Shown: positions 33,198 through 41,788 of the stretch, piece by piece
Layout of the letters: each line of letters opens with the position of its first letter
Numbering within the stretch: position 1 is the first letter of the stretch
Origin: Amnibacterium setariae
Lineage (GTDB): Bacteria; Actinomycetota; Actinomycetes; Actinomycetales; Microbacteriaceae
Assembly: GCF_003581425.1 (NCBI RefSeq)
Contig: NZ_QXTG01000002.1
Location: forward strand, 1,240,001 to 1,304,000
Length of the DNA stretch: 64,000 nt
Reading direction: 5' to 3'
The notes under the pieces: generated by a model
What the model saw: only the letters and a program-made list of their open reading frames with translations
Told to the model about the DNA's origin: nothing
Database searches by the model: none
Position numbers and translations under genes: made by a program

Positions 33198-33782
33198 CTA
33201 CCGCGACGGGTCCTCGCGCCGCGCCGCGATGCCGAGGAGGAAGATCCGCCGCTGCTCCTCGGCGAGCTCGGCCCAGCCCTGCACAGCGGTCATGGGCTGC
33301 GCGAGCATCGCCCCGAAGCGGACGACCGTGCCAGCGGTCACGTCGCTCCGCACCGAGCCGTCGTCGTGCCCGCGCTCCACGAGGGCCGCGAGCGCGGTGC
33401 GGAGCCGCTCGCGCAGCGCGACGGTCTCGGGCCCGTCGAAGGCCGGCGCCCCGTGCAGCGGCAGCACCAGCTCGTCGCGGTGCTCGAACGACCGCCGCAG
33501 GAAGCGGCCGATCGCGTCGAGGCCCGTACCGCCCTCGGCGAGCGCGTCCTGCGCCACCTCGATGAGGATGCCGGCCGCGCGCTGCTGCATGGCCTCGAGC
33601 AGCGCCTCCCGGTTGGGGAAGCGCCGGTACAGGGTCCCGATGCCGACTCCGGCGTCCGCGGCGATCCGGGCCATGGGCACCGGGCGGCCCTCGCCGAGCC
33701 CGGCGCGGACGGCGGCCGCGAGCAGCCGGTCCGCGTTCTGCGCCGCGTCCGCGCGCAGCCGCTTCGGGCCGTCCTCGTCCAC
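33198..33782 (-). CDS. TetR-family transcriptional regulator
   Basis: A 194-residue TetR: HTH at about 30-60 (VPMARIAADAGVGIGTLYRRFPNREALLEAM) and a helical ligand domain. TACGGT lies 8 nt before the GTG start. It is divergent from the MmyB gene at 33913; the palindrome GAGACCGGGGTCTC (33845-33858) in the gap is a candidate operator. The effector is unknown. Confidence 0.9.
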   Translation of the reverse strand: MDEDGPKRLRADAAQNADRLLAAAVRAGLGEGRPVPMARIAADAGVGIGTLYRRFPNREALLEAMQQRAAGILIEVAQDALAEGGTGLDAIGRFLRRSFEHRDELVLPLHGAPAFDGPETVALRERLRTALAALVERGHDDGSVRSDVTAGTVVRFGAMLAQPMTAVQGWAELAEEQRRIFLLGIAARREDPSR

Positions 33783-33844
33783 GGAGCACGACCGTACCCG
33801 CCGGCCCCCGTCGCGCGGCCGACAGGACCGTCGCGGGCCCCGCG

Positions 33845-33858
33845 GAGACCGGGGTCTC
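33845..33858. promoter_or_regulatory. Palindrome between TetR and MmyB genes
   Basis: GAGACC and GGTCTC with 2 nt between are perfectly symmetric and lie midway in the 130-bp divergent gap. The size fits a TetR-type operator. Confidence 0.45.
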
Positions 33859-33912
33859 GCAGGGCCCCCGTCGGCACGCGGCAGCGGTGCCGCGCCGACC
33901 TACGATCGGCCC

Positions 33913-34779
33913 GTGGACGACGCATCGAACCCGCTCGGGGCCTATCTCCGCGCCCGGCGCGAGCTGATCACGCCGGAGCAGGCGGGCCTGCGGACCGAGG
34001 GCGTCCGACGCGTGCCGGGCCTGCGCCGCGAGGAGGTCGCGATGCTGGCCGGCATCAGCGCGGACTACTACCTGCGGCTCGAACGCGGCCGCGACCGCAA
34101 CCCCTCCGTGCAGGTGCTCGAGGCGGTCGCCCGGGTCCTGCAGCTCGACGACGAGCACCTCGAGCACCTGGTCACCCTCGTCGCCTACGTGCCGAGGCGG
34201 CGACGGCCGCGCCCGCGCAGGGAGACCGTGCCCGCGAGCCTCCTGAGCCTGCTCGACTCGCTCGCGCAGCCCGCCTTCATCGAGGGCCGCTACTTCGACG
34301 TGCTCGCCACCAACCGGCTCGCCCGCAGCCTGTCCCCCGGCCTCGCGCCGGGCCGGAACCAGCTGCGCGACCTGTTCCTCGATGCGGAGGAGCAGGCGCG
34401 GTACCCGGACTGGCCGGGGATGACGGAGTGCTTCGTCGCGAGCCTCCGGCAGGCGGTCGGCACGGACATCGACGACCCGCGGTTCATCGAGCTCACCGGC
34501 GAGCTCGCCCTCGCGAGCCCGCGGTTCCGGCAGCTCTGGGCGCGCCACGAGGTGCGCGCGCAGCAGCGCACGGTCATCCGGTTCGAGCACCCGCAGGTCG
34601 GCGCGCTGACGCTGCACCGCGAGCGGATGAGCATCGGCGGCACGAACGGGCTGATGCTCGTCGTGTACCACCCGGAGCAGGGCTCCTCCGAGGCCGACAA
34701 GCTCGCGCTGCTCGCCTCGGCCGGTCTGCCGGCGGCCGCGGACGAGCGGGCGCCGCGTCCGAGCCCGGCCGAGGTCTGA
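33913..34779 (+). CDS. XRE-family regulator with MmyB-like domain
   Basis: A 288-residue regulator like the one at 12786: HTH about 6-75 (LGAYLRARRELITPEQ, GLRREEVAMLAGISADYYLRLERG) and MmyB-like domain (YFDVLATNRLARSLSPGL, GQSGY-type ARYPDWPGM, LWARHEVR, YHPEQGSSEADKLALLA). It may sense a fatty-acid-like ligand. TACGAT (33901-33906) is 6 nt before the GTG, so translation is likely leaderless. It converges on the MmsA gene. Confidence 0.88.
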   Translation: MDDASNPLGAYLRARRELITPEQAGLRTEGVRRVPGLRREEVAMLAGISADYYLRLERGRDRNPSVQVLEAVARVLQLDDEHLEHLVTLVAYVPRRRRPRPRRETVPASLLSLLDSLAQPAFIEGRYFDVLATNRLARSLSPGLAPGRNQLRDLFLDAEEQARYPDWPGMTECFVASLRQAVGTDIDDPRFIELTGELALASPRFRQLWARHEVRAQQRTVIRFEHPQVGALTLHRERMSIGGTNGLMLVVYHPEQGSSEADKLALLASAGLPAAADERAPRPSPAEV

Positions 34780-34783
34780 GCAG

Positions 34784-34805
34784 GGCCCGGCGGCCGCGCC
34801 GGGCC
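34784..34805. terminator. Bidirectional hairpin between MmyB and MmsA genes
   Basis: GGCCCGGCG pairs perfectly with CGCCGGGCC around GCCG, just between the stops of two convergent genes. Confidence 0.7.
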
Positions 34806-34806
34806 G

Positions 34807-36348
34807 TCAGCTCCGGGGGAAGCCGAGGTCGACGCCGCCGTGCGAGGGGTCGAGCCAGCGGGACGTGATCGCCTTCTGCTGCGTGAAGAACTTCACGCCC
34901 TCCGCGCCGTGCGCCTTCGTGTCGCCGAACAGCGACTGCCGCCAGCCGCCGAAGGAGAAGGTGGCGACGGGGACCGGGATGGGCACGTTGATCCCGATCA
35001 TCCCGACCTCGACCTCGTGCTGGAACCGCCGAGCCGCGCCGCCGTCGTTCGTGAAGATCGCGGTCCCGTTGCCGAACGCGCCGGAGTTGATCAGCGCGAG
35101 CCCCTCCTCGTAGGAGCCGACCCGAACGACCGACAGCACGGGCCCGAAGATCTCCTCCGTGTACACGCGGGAGGTCGTCGGCACCCGGTCGATGAGGGTC
35201 GGCCCGAACCAGAAGCCGTTCGCGTCCCCGTCGACCGCGACGTCGCGCCCGTCGACGACGACCTCCGCGCCGTCCTCGAGCGCGACGTCGACGTAGGAGG
35301 CGACCTTGTCGCGGTGCTGCCGGGTGACGAGCGGGCCCATGTCGCACGACCGCCGGCCGTCACCGATCCGCAGCCCGGCGATCCGCTCCCGCACCCGCTC
35401 GATGAGCGCGTCCGCCACCGGCTCGACGGCGACGACGACGGAGATCGCCATGCACCGCTCCCCCGCCGAACCGAACCCGGCGTTCACCGCGGAGTCCGCC
35501 ACCAGGTCCAGGTCCGCGTCGGGCAGCACGAGCATGTGGTTCTTCGCCCCGCCGAGCGCCTGCACCCGCTTGCCGTGCTTCGCCGCGGTCTCGTAGATGT
35601 ACTGCGCGATCGGGGTCGAGCCGACGAAGGAGATCGACCGCACGTCCGGGTGCATCAGCAGCCCGTCGACCGCGGTCTTGTCGCCGTGCAGCACGTTGAA
35701 GACGCCGTCCGGCAGCCCCGCCTCCTTCCACAGCGCGCCGAGCCAGTTCGCCGCCGACGGGTCCTTCTCGCTCGGCTTCAGCACCACCGTGTTGCCCGCC
35801 GCGATCGCGATCGGGAAGAACCACATCGGCACCATGGCCGGGAAGTTGAACGGGCTGATGATCCCGACCACGCCGAGCGGATGCCGGATCGAGTAGACGT
35901 CGACCCCGGTCGACACCTGCTCCGAGAACTCGCCCTTCAGGTGGTGCGCCAGCCCGGTCGCGAACTCGACGACCTCCTGGCCGCGGCTGATCTCGCCGAG
36001 CGCGTCGGACAGCACCTTGCCGTGCTCGCTCGTGATGATCTCGGCGAGCTCGTCCTTCTTCGCCTCGAGCAGCTCGCGGAAGCGGAACAGGATCGACTGG
36101 CGACGCGCGAGCGACAGGTCCCGCCACGCCGGGTAGGCCGCGCTCGCCGCGGCCACCGCGCGGTCCACGTCGGCCTGGTCCGCGAGCCCCACGCGCTTCG
36201 TGACCACGCCGAGCGCGGGGTCGAACACGTCGCCCGTCCGACCCGATGCCGACGGGACGGGCTCGCCGCCGATCCAGTGCTGTACGAGACCGACCTCCTC
36301 CGGGTCGAGGACGGCGGGACGCTCGTCGGAGGTGCTGGTCGTCGTCAT
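34807..36348 (-). CDS. mmsA: CoA-acylating methylmalonate-semialdehyde dehydrogenase
   Basis: A 513-residue aldehyde dehydrogenase of the MmsA/IolA type. N168 (SPFNFP) and catalytic C299 (GSAGERCMA) are present, and the segment VQALGGAKNH in place of the usual general-base motif is diagnostic of the CoA-dependent group, which turns methylmalonate semialdehyde into propionyl-CoA in valine and inositol breakdown. AAGGAG precedes the ATG. The N-terminal 17 residues are extra. No other valine or inositol genes are nearby. TAGTGT at 36429-36434 may be the -10 element. Confidence 0.9.
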   Translation of the reverse strand: MTTTSTSDERPAVLDPEEVGLVQHWIGGEPVPSASGRTGDVFDPALGVVTKRVGLADQADVDRAVAAASAAYPAWRDLSLARRQSILFRFRELLEAKKDELAEIITSEHGKVLSDALGEISRGQEVVEFATGLAHHLKGEFSEQVSTGVDVYSIRHPLGVVGIISPFNFPAMVPMWFFPIAIAAGNTVVLKPSEKDPSAANWLGALWKEAGLPDGVFNVLHGDKTAVDGLLMHPDVRSISFVGSTPIAQYIYETAAKHGKRVQALGGAKNHMLVLPDADLDLVADSAVNAGFGSAGERCMAISVVVAVEPVADALIERVRERIAGLRIGDGRRSCDMGPLVTRQHRDKVASYVDVALEDGAEVVVDGRDVAVDGDANGFWFGPTLIDRVPTTSRVYTEEIFGPVLSVVRVGSYEEGLALINSGAFGNGTAIFTNDGGAARRFQHEVEVGMIGINVPIPVPVATFSFGGWRQSLFGDTKAHGAEGVKFFTQQKAITSRWLDPSHGGVDLGFPRS

Positions 36349-36474
36349 CGCGGGCTCCTTGCCGTGCCGGGTCGGACTCGTCCGGTCGAGGCCGCCGCCG
36401 ACCCGCGGACGGTTCTCCTCGGATCCGAACACTAGGGGCGACCGGCGGATCGTGCACGACGGTCCGGGCCGGGC

Positions 36475-37065
36475 TCAGCCGCCGACCGCGGAGGCGGCAC
36501 CGGCCGCGGTCAGCGCACGACTGCTCCGCAGGAACGAGGCGGCGAGCGCGCCCCGATGGTCGAGGTACCCGCTGACCATCACCCCGTCGCGCAGCAGCAT
36601 CAGGGCGGCTGCGACGCCCTCGGGATCGGCGAGCCCGAGCGGACCGATCATCTCCTCGAACAACCGCCGGCACCGATCCCGGTGCTCCTCGACGGCGCGG
36701 CGCACGCCGCTGCCCGCGTCGGGGTACTCGGCCGCCGCGTTGATGAAGGCGCAGCCGCGGAAGCCGGTGGCGCACGCGGCGGTCTCGAGCTGCTCGGCGA
36801 GCAGCTCGAGCGCCCGGTGGGGATCACCGCCCGCGGCGTCGATCGCCATGCGCATGCCGGCCCGCTCGGCCTCGGCGAGGATCCGGAGGTAGGCGACGAC
36901 CAGGTCGTCCTTGCTCCTGAAGTGCCGATAGAACGACACCTTCGTGGTCCTCGCGTGCTCGACGATGCGCTCCACGCCCACGGCGCGGAGCCCCTCGGCG
37001 TAGAAGAGCGCCGTCGCCGCCGCGAGCAGCCGCCGTCGGACCTCGCTCGCACCCCGCTCCGCCAC
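36475..37065 (-). CDS. TetR-family transcriptional regulator
   Basis: A 196-residue TetR with HTH at about 26-55 (GVERIVEHARTTKVSFYRHFRSKDDLV) and a TetR_C-like ligand domain containing Cys residues (AACATGFRGCAF) of the AcrR subgroup. GGGAGG precedes the GTG start. It is divergent from the three-gene HdeD/flavoprotein/EthD unit and is its likely repressor; the gap holds GACCGGTC at 37145-37152. Confidence 0.9.
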   Translation of the reverse strand: MAERGASEVRRRLLAAATALFYAEGLRAVGVERIVEHARTTKVSFYRHFRSKDDLVVAYLRILAEAERAGMRMAIDAAGGDPHRALELLAEQLETAACATGFRGCAFINAAAEYPDAGSGVRRAVEEHRDRCRRLFEEMIGPLGLADPEGVAAALMLLRDGVMVSGYLDHRGALAASFLRSSRALTAAGAASAVGG

Positions 37066-37111
37066 AGCGCCTCCCCTCCTGCTCCGGCTGCCTCACCGCT
37101 CCGGTTGCGAT

Positions 37112-37122
37112 GAATAGTTCCA
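37112..37122. promoter_or_regulatory. GAATAGTTCCA word, copy 1
   Basis: This 11-bp word lies in the divergent gap beside the TetR gene at 36475-37065. An identical copy at 41751-41761 lies between the divergent MFS and mannosidase promoters, so it may be a shared operator. Confidence 0.4.
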
Positions 37123-37144
37123 CACGGTACTTTTCTTGTGAAGT

Positions 37145-37162
37145 GACCGGTCGTTTTACCGG
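37145..37162. promoter_or_regulatory. Candidate TetR operator upstream of HdeD-like gene
   Basis: GACCGGTC (37145-37152) is a perfect palindrome, and CCGGT/ACCGG also pair over 37147-37162. The core equals that of the clean operator at 47966-47979 upstream of another TetR-linked operon. Confidence 0.45.
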
Positions 37163-37191
37163 CGCACACCACCAGTCGAAGGAATGCGGAC

Positions 37192-37767
37192 GTGACGACG
37201 ATCGACCTCCAACCCACCGCCGGGGCGCTGCGCCGGCTCTACCTCACCCGGTTCGCCTTCGCCGTCGTGTGGGCGGTCCTGCTCGTGGCGAGCACGGCCG
37301 CGCTCAGCACCGGGAACGCGCTCGGCCCCCTGACGATCGCGCTCGTCGTCCTCTACCCGCTGTTCGATCTCGCGGCCGCGATCATCGACCGTCGGTCCAC
37401 ACGGAACGAGCGTCCTTCGGCGCTCCTGGTCGTCAACATGGCGCTCAGCCTCGCGACGGCGGTCGGGCTCGTCCTCGTCCTCGTCGGCGGCGCGGGTCCG
37501 AGCGGGGTGCTGCTCGTCTGGGGCCTGTGGGCCGTCACCGCCGGGCTGGTCCAGCTCGCCGTCGGCATCGGCCGCCGGCGCATGGGCGGCCAGTGGGCGA
37601 TGATCCTGTCAGGCGGCATCTCGGTGCTCGCCGGAGCGGGCTTCGTCGCCTCGAGCCGAGCGGGCACCTCCGTGACCGGCATCGCCGGGTACGCCGTCCT
37701 CGGCGGTGTGTTCTTCCTCGTCTCCGCGCTGCGGCTCGGCCGCGCCGCGAAGGGCGCGACCCGATGA
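37192..37767 (+). CDS. HdeD/DUF308-like membrane protein
   Basis: A 191-residue protein of six hydrophobic segments with short loops (LYLTRFAFAVVWAVLLV, GPSGVLLVWGLWAVTAGLVQLAVGI, MILSGGISVLAGAGFVA), the pattern of HdeD-like DUF308 proteins. In enterobacteria HdeD is linked to acid resistance; the actinobacterial role is unknown. GAAGGA lies 6 nt before the GTG. Its stop overlaps the ATG of the flavoprotein gene. Confidence 0.8.
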   Translation: MTTIDLQPTAGALRRLYLTRFAFAVVWAVLLVASTAALSTGNALGPLTIALVVLYPLFDLAAAIIDRRSTRNERPSALLVVNMALSLATAVGLVLVLVGGAGPSGVLLVWGLWAVTAGLVQLAVGIGRRRMGGQWAMILSGGISVLAGAGFVASSRAGTSVTGIAGYAVLGGVFFLVSALRLGRAAKGATR

Positions 37768-39227
37768 GCGCGCAGGAGTTCGACGTCGTCGTCATCGGCG
37801 CCGGCCCCGTCGGCGAGAACGTCGCGGACCGCGTCAACCAGGGCGGGCTGTCCGTGGCCGTCGTCGAGGCGGAGCTGGTCGGCGGGGAGTGCTCGTACTG
37901 GGCCTGCATCCCGACGAAGGCCCTGCTGCGCGACGCCGCAGCGCTTCGCGCCGTTCGACACCTGCCGGGCGCCCGCGCCGCCGTCACGGGCGACCTCGAC
38001 GTCGCCGCCGTCCTGCGGCGCCGCGACCGGTTCGCGGACGGGTTCGCGGACGACGGCCAGGTCGACTGGCTGACCGCCGTCGGCATCACGCTGGTCCGCG
38101 GCCACGGGCGCCTCAGCGGCCGGCGCGCCGTGACGGTGACCGGCCCTGACGGCGGGACGGTGCAGCTCGCCGCCCGGCACGCCGTGGTGCTCGCGACGGG
38201 AACGAGCGCGGCCGTGCCCCCGATCCCGGGCCTCGCCGACGCTCGCCCCTGGACCAGCCGTGACGCGGCCTCGTCGTCCACCGTCCCGGACCGCCTCGCG
38301 ATCATCGGCGGCGGCGTCGTCGGCACGGAGATGGCGACGGCGTACCGGGCGCTCGGCGCGGCGGTCACGCTGATCGCCCGCGACGGCGTGCTCCCCGCCG
38401 TCGAGCCGTACGCCTCGTCACTCGTCGTCGATTCGCTGCGCGCCGCCGGCGTCGAGGTGCTGATCGGGGCGAGCCCGACGGCCGTCGAGCGGGACGCGAC
38501 CGGCACGGTCCGCATCACGCTCGCCGACGGAGCGTCGGTCGAGGCGGACGAGGTCCTGGCAGCGACCGGCCGAGCGCCGAAGACCACCGACCTCGGCCTG
38601 GAGCAGGTCGGCCTCGTGCCGGGCGACTGGCTGACCGTCGACGACACCCTGCGGGTCGTCGACGGCAGCGGAGCGCTGCTCGACGGGGGCTGGATGTACG
38701 CAGCCGGAGACGTGAACCGGCGGGTGCTGCTGACCCACCAGGGCAAGTACCAGGCCCGAGCGGTCGGCGACCTGATCGTCGCGCGGGCGAAGGACGAGCC
38801 GGTGGACACGGCGCCGTGGGGCCGGCACGTGCCGACCGCGGACGACCATGCGGTCCCCCAGGTCGTCTTCTCCGAGCCGGAGATCGCGTCCGTCGGTCTC
38901 ACCCTGCGTGCCGCCGAGGCCGCTGGACGACGCGTGCGATCGGTCGAGTACGACCTCGGCGCCGTCTCGGGCGCGGCGCTGCAGGCCGACGACTACCGCG
39001 GTCGGGCCGGGATGGTGATCGACGAGGACACGAGCACCGTCGTCGGCTTCACCGCCGTCGGCCCCGACGTCGCCGAGCTGCTGCAGGCCGCGACCATCGC
39101 CGTCGTCGGCCAGGTCCCGCTGCACCGGCTGTGGCACGCGGTCCCCGCGTTCCCGACCGTGAGCGAGGTCTGGTTGCGGCTGCTCGAGACGGCGGGCCGG
39201 GACACCGCGGATCGACGACCCGCCTGA
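37764..39227 (+). CDS. FAD/NAD(P) pyridine nucleotide-disulfide oxidoreductase, atypical
   Basis: A 487-residue flavoprotein with dihydrolipoamide-dehydrogenase/mercuric-reductase architecture: FAD motif GAGPVG (12-17), redox pair C43-x4-C48 in GGECSYWACIPTK, NAD motif IIGGGVVGTE and a dimerisation domain. The active-site His of the HPT-x-x-E motif is replaced by Phe (AVPAFPTVSE), so true disulfide-reductase chemistry as in DLD is unlikely. It starts by ATGA overlap with the HdeD-like gene, and the two are probably cotranscribed under the upstream TetR. Confidence 0.88.
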   Translation: MSAQEFDVVVIGAGPVGENVADRVNQGGLSVAVVEAELVGGECSYWACIPTKALLRDAAALRAVRHLPGARAAVTGDLDVAAVLRRRDRFADGFADDGQVDWLTAVGITLVRGHGRLSGRRAVTVTGPDGGTVQLAARHAVVLATGTSAAVPPIPGLADARPWTSRDAASSSTVPDRLAIIGGGVVGTEMATAYRALGAAVTLIARDGVLPAVEPYASSLVVDSLRAAGVEVLIGASPTAVERDATGTVRITLADGASVEADEVLAATGRAPKTTDLGLEQVGLVPGDWLTVDDTLRVVDGSGALLDGGWMYAAGDVNRRVLLTHQGKYQARAVGDLIVARAKDEPVDTAPWGRHVPTADDHAVPQVVFSEPEIASVGLTLRAAEAAGRRVRSVEYDLGAVSGAALQADDYRGRAGMVIDEDTSTVVGFTAVGPDVAELLQAATIAVVGQVPLHRLWHAVPAFPTVSEVWLRLLETAGRDTADRRPA

Positions 39228-39295
39228 ACGACGACTCCCCCGGCTGCAGCCGTTGCCGGACCATCCCGAAGAACACGAAGAGCGAGGAGAGGGCG

Positions 39296-39598
39296 ATGCC
39301 CACCAGGATCACGATCATCATCGACGACCCGACGGACCCGGAAGCGTTCGAGGCGGTGTACCGGAAGGTGCGCGACGCCGCCGCGACGTTCCCGAAGCTG
39401 GAGCGCCTCGAGTCGGCGAAGGTCTGGCCGAAGGAGGACGGGACCCCGACACCCGCCTACCGGACGCTCGACCTCTGGTTCGCGAGCTACGAGGACGCCA
39501 GCGCGGCGACCGCGACGCCCGTCGCCGCCGAGGTCTTCGGCGGCCTCCTCCAGAGCGGGACGACCATCACCGGCCTGTTCTCGGACATCGAGCAGTAG
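39296..39598 (+). CDS. EthD-like small protein
   Basis: A 100-residue ferredoxin-like-fold protein of the EthD type (DPEAFEAVYRKVRDAAATFPKL, LDLWFASYEDASAA). EthD-like proteins form dimeric alpha/beta barrels; some help ether or polyketide metabolism, others have no known role. GAGGAGAGGG precedes the ATG. It follows the flavoprotein gene by 68 bp and is probably the last gene of the TetR-controlled unit, closed by the hairpin at 39618-39654. Confidence 0.75.
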   Translation: MPTRITIIIDDPTDPEAFEAVYRKVRDAAATFPKLERLESAKVWPKEDGTPTPAYRTLDLWFASYEDASAATATPVAAEVFGGLLQSGTTITGLFSDIEQ

Positions 39599-39617
39599 CG
39601 ACCGTCAGCCACACGGG

Positions 39618-39654
39618 GCGCCTCGGCCGCAGCATCGCGCTGCGACCGAGGCGC
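39618..39654. terminator. Strong bidirectional terminator hairpin
   Basis: Arms 39618-39633 and 39639-39654 pair at 15 of 16 positions (GCGCCTCGG...) around ATCGC, between convergent EthD-like and TetR genes. Confidence 0.85.
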
Positions 39655-39682
39655 TCTGCCGTCGGTGCCGTCGCTCGGACGA

Positions 39683-40306
39683 TCAGGCCGCCGGAGGCGC
39701 CAGCAGGTCCTCCAGCAGCGTCATGCCGTCGTACATGTCGATCTCGGGGTCGAGCAGCCACTGGGTGGAGAGCCCGTCGAGCGCCGCGATGAGCAGCTTG
39801 GCGGCGACGTCGAGCGAGATGTCGTCTCGCACGGTGCCCGCCTCGCGCGCCGTCTGCAGGACCAGGCGGGCGTCCCGCCGGATGCGGTCGTACCGTTCCC
39901 GGAAGTACTCCCGCGAGTGCTCGTTGCGAGGCTCGAGCGCCATCGCCACGAGGCTCTGCCGGAGCGCCATCAGGCCGGGGGCGCGACGCGCGTACTGCGC
40001 CGCGAGGGCGGCGAACCCCGTGACGCCGACGCCGGTCTCGTGCGCCTCGACGATCGACAGCCGGTCCTTCTCCTCCAGCACCGCGAGGAAGAGCTCCTCC
40101 CGGGTGTCGAAGTACCGGCGGAGCGCCGCGTGGCTGACGCCGATCGCCTCGCCGATCGCCCGGAGCGACGTCCCTTCCAGGCCCAGCTCGGTGAAGACCT
40201 CGATGGTGCGGTCGAGGATCTGCTGCCGCCGCATGACCCCCTTGGCGTACCGCCCGCGCGTGCCCGTCCCCGAGATGGCGGACACCTTCGCCCCGGCCTC
40301 GTCCAT
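39683..40306 (-). CDS. TetR-family transcriptional regulator
   Basis: A 207-residue TetR with HTH at about 45-75 (TSLRAIGEAIGVSHAALRRYFDTREELFLAV) and a helical effector domain (DISLDVAAKLLIAALDGLSTQWL). GGGAGG precedes the ATG. It is downstream of the MFS gene on the same strand (86-bp gap), so it is probably the local repressor of the sugar-type MFS and the divergent mannosidase. Confidence 0.88.
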   Translation of the reverse strand: MDEAGAKVSAISGTGTRGRYAKGVMRRQQILDRTIEVFTELGLEGTSLRAIGEAIGVSHAALRRYFDTREELFLAVLEEKDRLSIVEAHETGVGVTGFAALAAQYARRAPGLMALRQSLVAMALEPRNEHSREYFRERYDRIRRDARLVLQTAREAGTVRDDISLDVAAKLLIAALDGLSTQWLLDPEIDMYDGMTLLEDLLAPPAA

Positions 40307-40392
40307 CGGCGCCGCCTCCCGTCCGCACTCGACCGCCGCGACGACGGTACCGGGCCCGGGGCGGCGCCGGTCGGAGATCGACGCCGGACGGG

Positions 40393-41688
40393 TCACCGCA
40401 CCTTCTTGACCCGGGTCACGCTGAGCGCTCCGACGACGCCGGCGACGGCGCCGCCGATGAAGAGCCCCGGGTAGCCGAATGCGGCGATGACGCCGGGCGC
40501 CGCGACCGGGAGCAACGACTGCGGCAGCGACTGGGCGAGGTTGGCCACGCCCAGGTCCTTCGCGGCGGTCTCGTCGCTCGGCAGGACGTCGGCGATGAGG
40601 GCCAGCTCCACCGCGAAGAACGCGCCGGCGCCCGCGCCGAGGATCAGCTCGCCGACCAGCACGGCGGGGATGGAGGTCGCGAGGGCGATCACGAGGAGGC
40701 CGACGGCCGCGACCACGGAGGAGATGATCACGAACAGCTTGCGCCGGCGCAGCCGGTCGGACAGCCAGCCGAGCACCGGCGTGATCAGGAGGATGCCCAC
40801 CGCGTTCGCGAGGATCGCTTCGAAGACCAGCGTCGGCGCCTGCGCGTCCGAGACGTGGAACACGGAGATCAGGAAGTACGTCAGATAGCTGGTGGCCGTG
40901 AACTGCGCCGTGGTCATGAAGAACCGCGTCAGCCACGCCCAGCCCAGGTCGGGGTTCTTGCGCGGGTTGAAGACGAACGAGCCGAGCAGCGCCTTCAGGC
41001 CGAACGGCTCCGTCCGGCGCTCGGCGAGCACGCGGTCCCGGATGGGCGCGACGGCCGCGATCATGAGGACCAGCCCGATGAGGCTGGGGACGAGGTACTG
41101 CACGAGACCCGCCGGGAACAGCTGCACGAAGAAGGTGGCGAGCACCCCGCCGAGGTTCTGGGCGAGACTGATGAACGACGCCGTGCGGCCGCGTCGTTCG
41201 GGCGCGATCTGGTCGGGCAGCAGGGCGATGAGCGCAGCGAGCGCGAAGTTCATGCCCACCTGCGCGATCGCCCAGCCGAGCAGGACGACCGGCGCGCTCG
41301 GCGCGAAGGCGATCACCACGATCCCGACGTAACCGATCGCGGCCCCCGAGAACACCCAGGGCTTGCGCATGCCGATCCGGCTGGTGGTGCGGTCCGAGAA
41401 CCGACCGGCCAACGGGTTGGCGACCAGGGAGAACAGGGCTCCGACGCCGAGGACCAGGCTCAGGTTGCCCGCGGCGGTGCCGGGGTCGATCTCGCGCAGT
41501 CGCAGTGCGATGACCACGACCAGGGGCGGGATGAGGGCGATGGACCATCCGAGGATGGCGATCGGGATGGCGAACGCCGCGTAGCGCGAGCGTCCGGGCC
41601 GGCTCGCGGAGGCAGGCCCCGCTGCGACCGGCGGGATCACCGTCGGGCCCGATGCGACGGGCACGGGGAGGGGGTTCGACTCGTCCAC
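40393..41688 (-). CDS. MFS transporter, sugar:cation symporter-like
   Basis: A 431-residue 12-helix transporter. The loop GRFSDRTTSRIGMRKPWVF matches the SDRTxSRxGxRRPW signature of GPH/SLC45-type oligosaccharide symporters, and FNPRKNPDLGWAWLTRFF is typical of that group. With the mannosidase gene divergent to it, it probably imports mannosides or other glycosides. The GTG start follows AGAGAAG. A TACGGT hexamer on the minus strand (41740-41745) is its likely -10 element. Confidence 0.88.
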   Translation of the reverse strand: MDESNPLPVPVASGPTVIPPVAAGPASASRPGRSRYAAFAIPIAILGWSIALIPPLVVVIALRLREIDPGTAAGNLSLVLGVGALFSLVANPLAGRFSDRTTSRIGMRKPWVFSGAAIGYVGIVVIAFAPSAPVVLLGWAIAQVGMNFALAALIALLPDQIAPERRGRTASFISLAQNLGGVLATFFVQLFPAGLVQYLVPSLIGLVLMIAAVAPIRDRVLAERRTEPFGLKALLGSFVFNPRKNPDLGWAWLTRFFMTTAQFTATSYLTYFLISVFHVSDAQAPTLVFEAILANAVGILLITPVLGWLSDRLRRRKLFVIISSVVAAVGLLVIALATSIPAVLVGELILGAGAGAFFAVELALIADVLPSDETAAKDLGVANLAQSLPQSLLPVAAPGVIAAFGYPGLFIGGAVAGVVGALSVTRVKKVR

Positions 41689-41750
41689 GTTGACTTCTCT
41701 CAGGGAGGGGCCGGTGCTGGTTCCGACCGAGCAGGTGTCACCGTAGCACC

Positions 41751-41761
41751 GAATAGTTCCA
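41751..41761. promoter_or_regulatory. GAATAGTTCCA word, copy 2
   Basis: The word sits between the divergent -10 elements of the MFS gene (41740-41745, minus) and the mannosidase gene (41777-41782, plus). A regulator bound here could block both promoters. Confidence 0.5.
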
Positions 41762-41776
41762 GGTGGAGCTTTCTGT

Positions 41777-41782
41777 TACGGT
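41777..41782 (+). promoter_or_regulatory. -10 element of leaderless mannosidase gene
   Basis: TACGGT ends 6 nt before the ATG at 41789, which would make the start codon the first transcribed codon. Confidence 0.6.
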
Positions 41783-41788
41783 GCCGCC

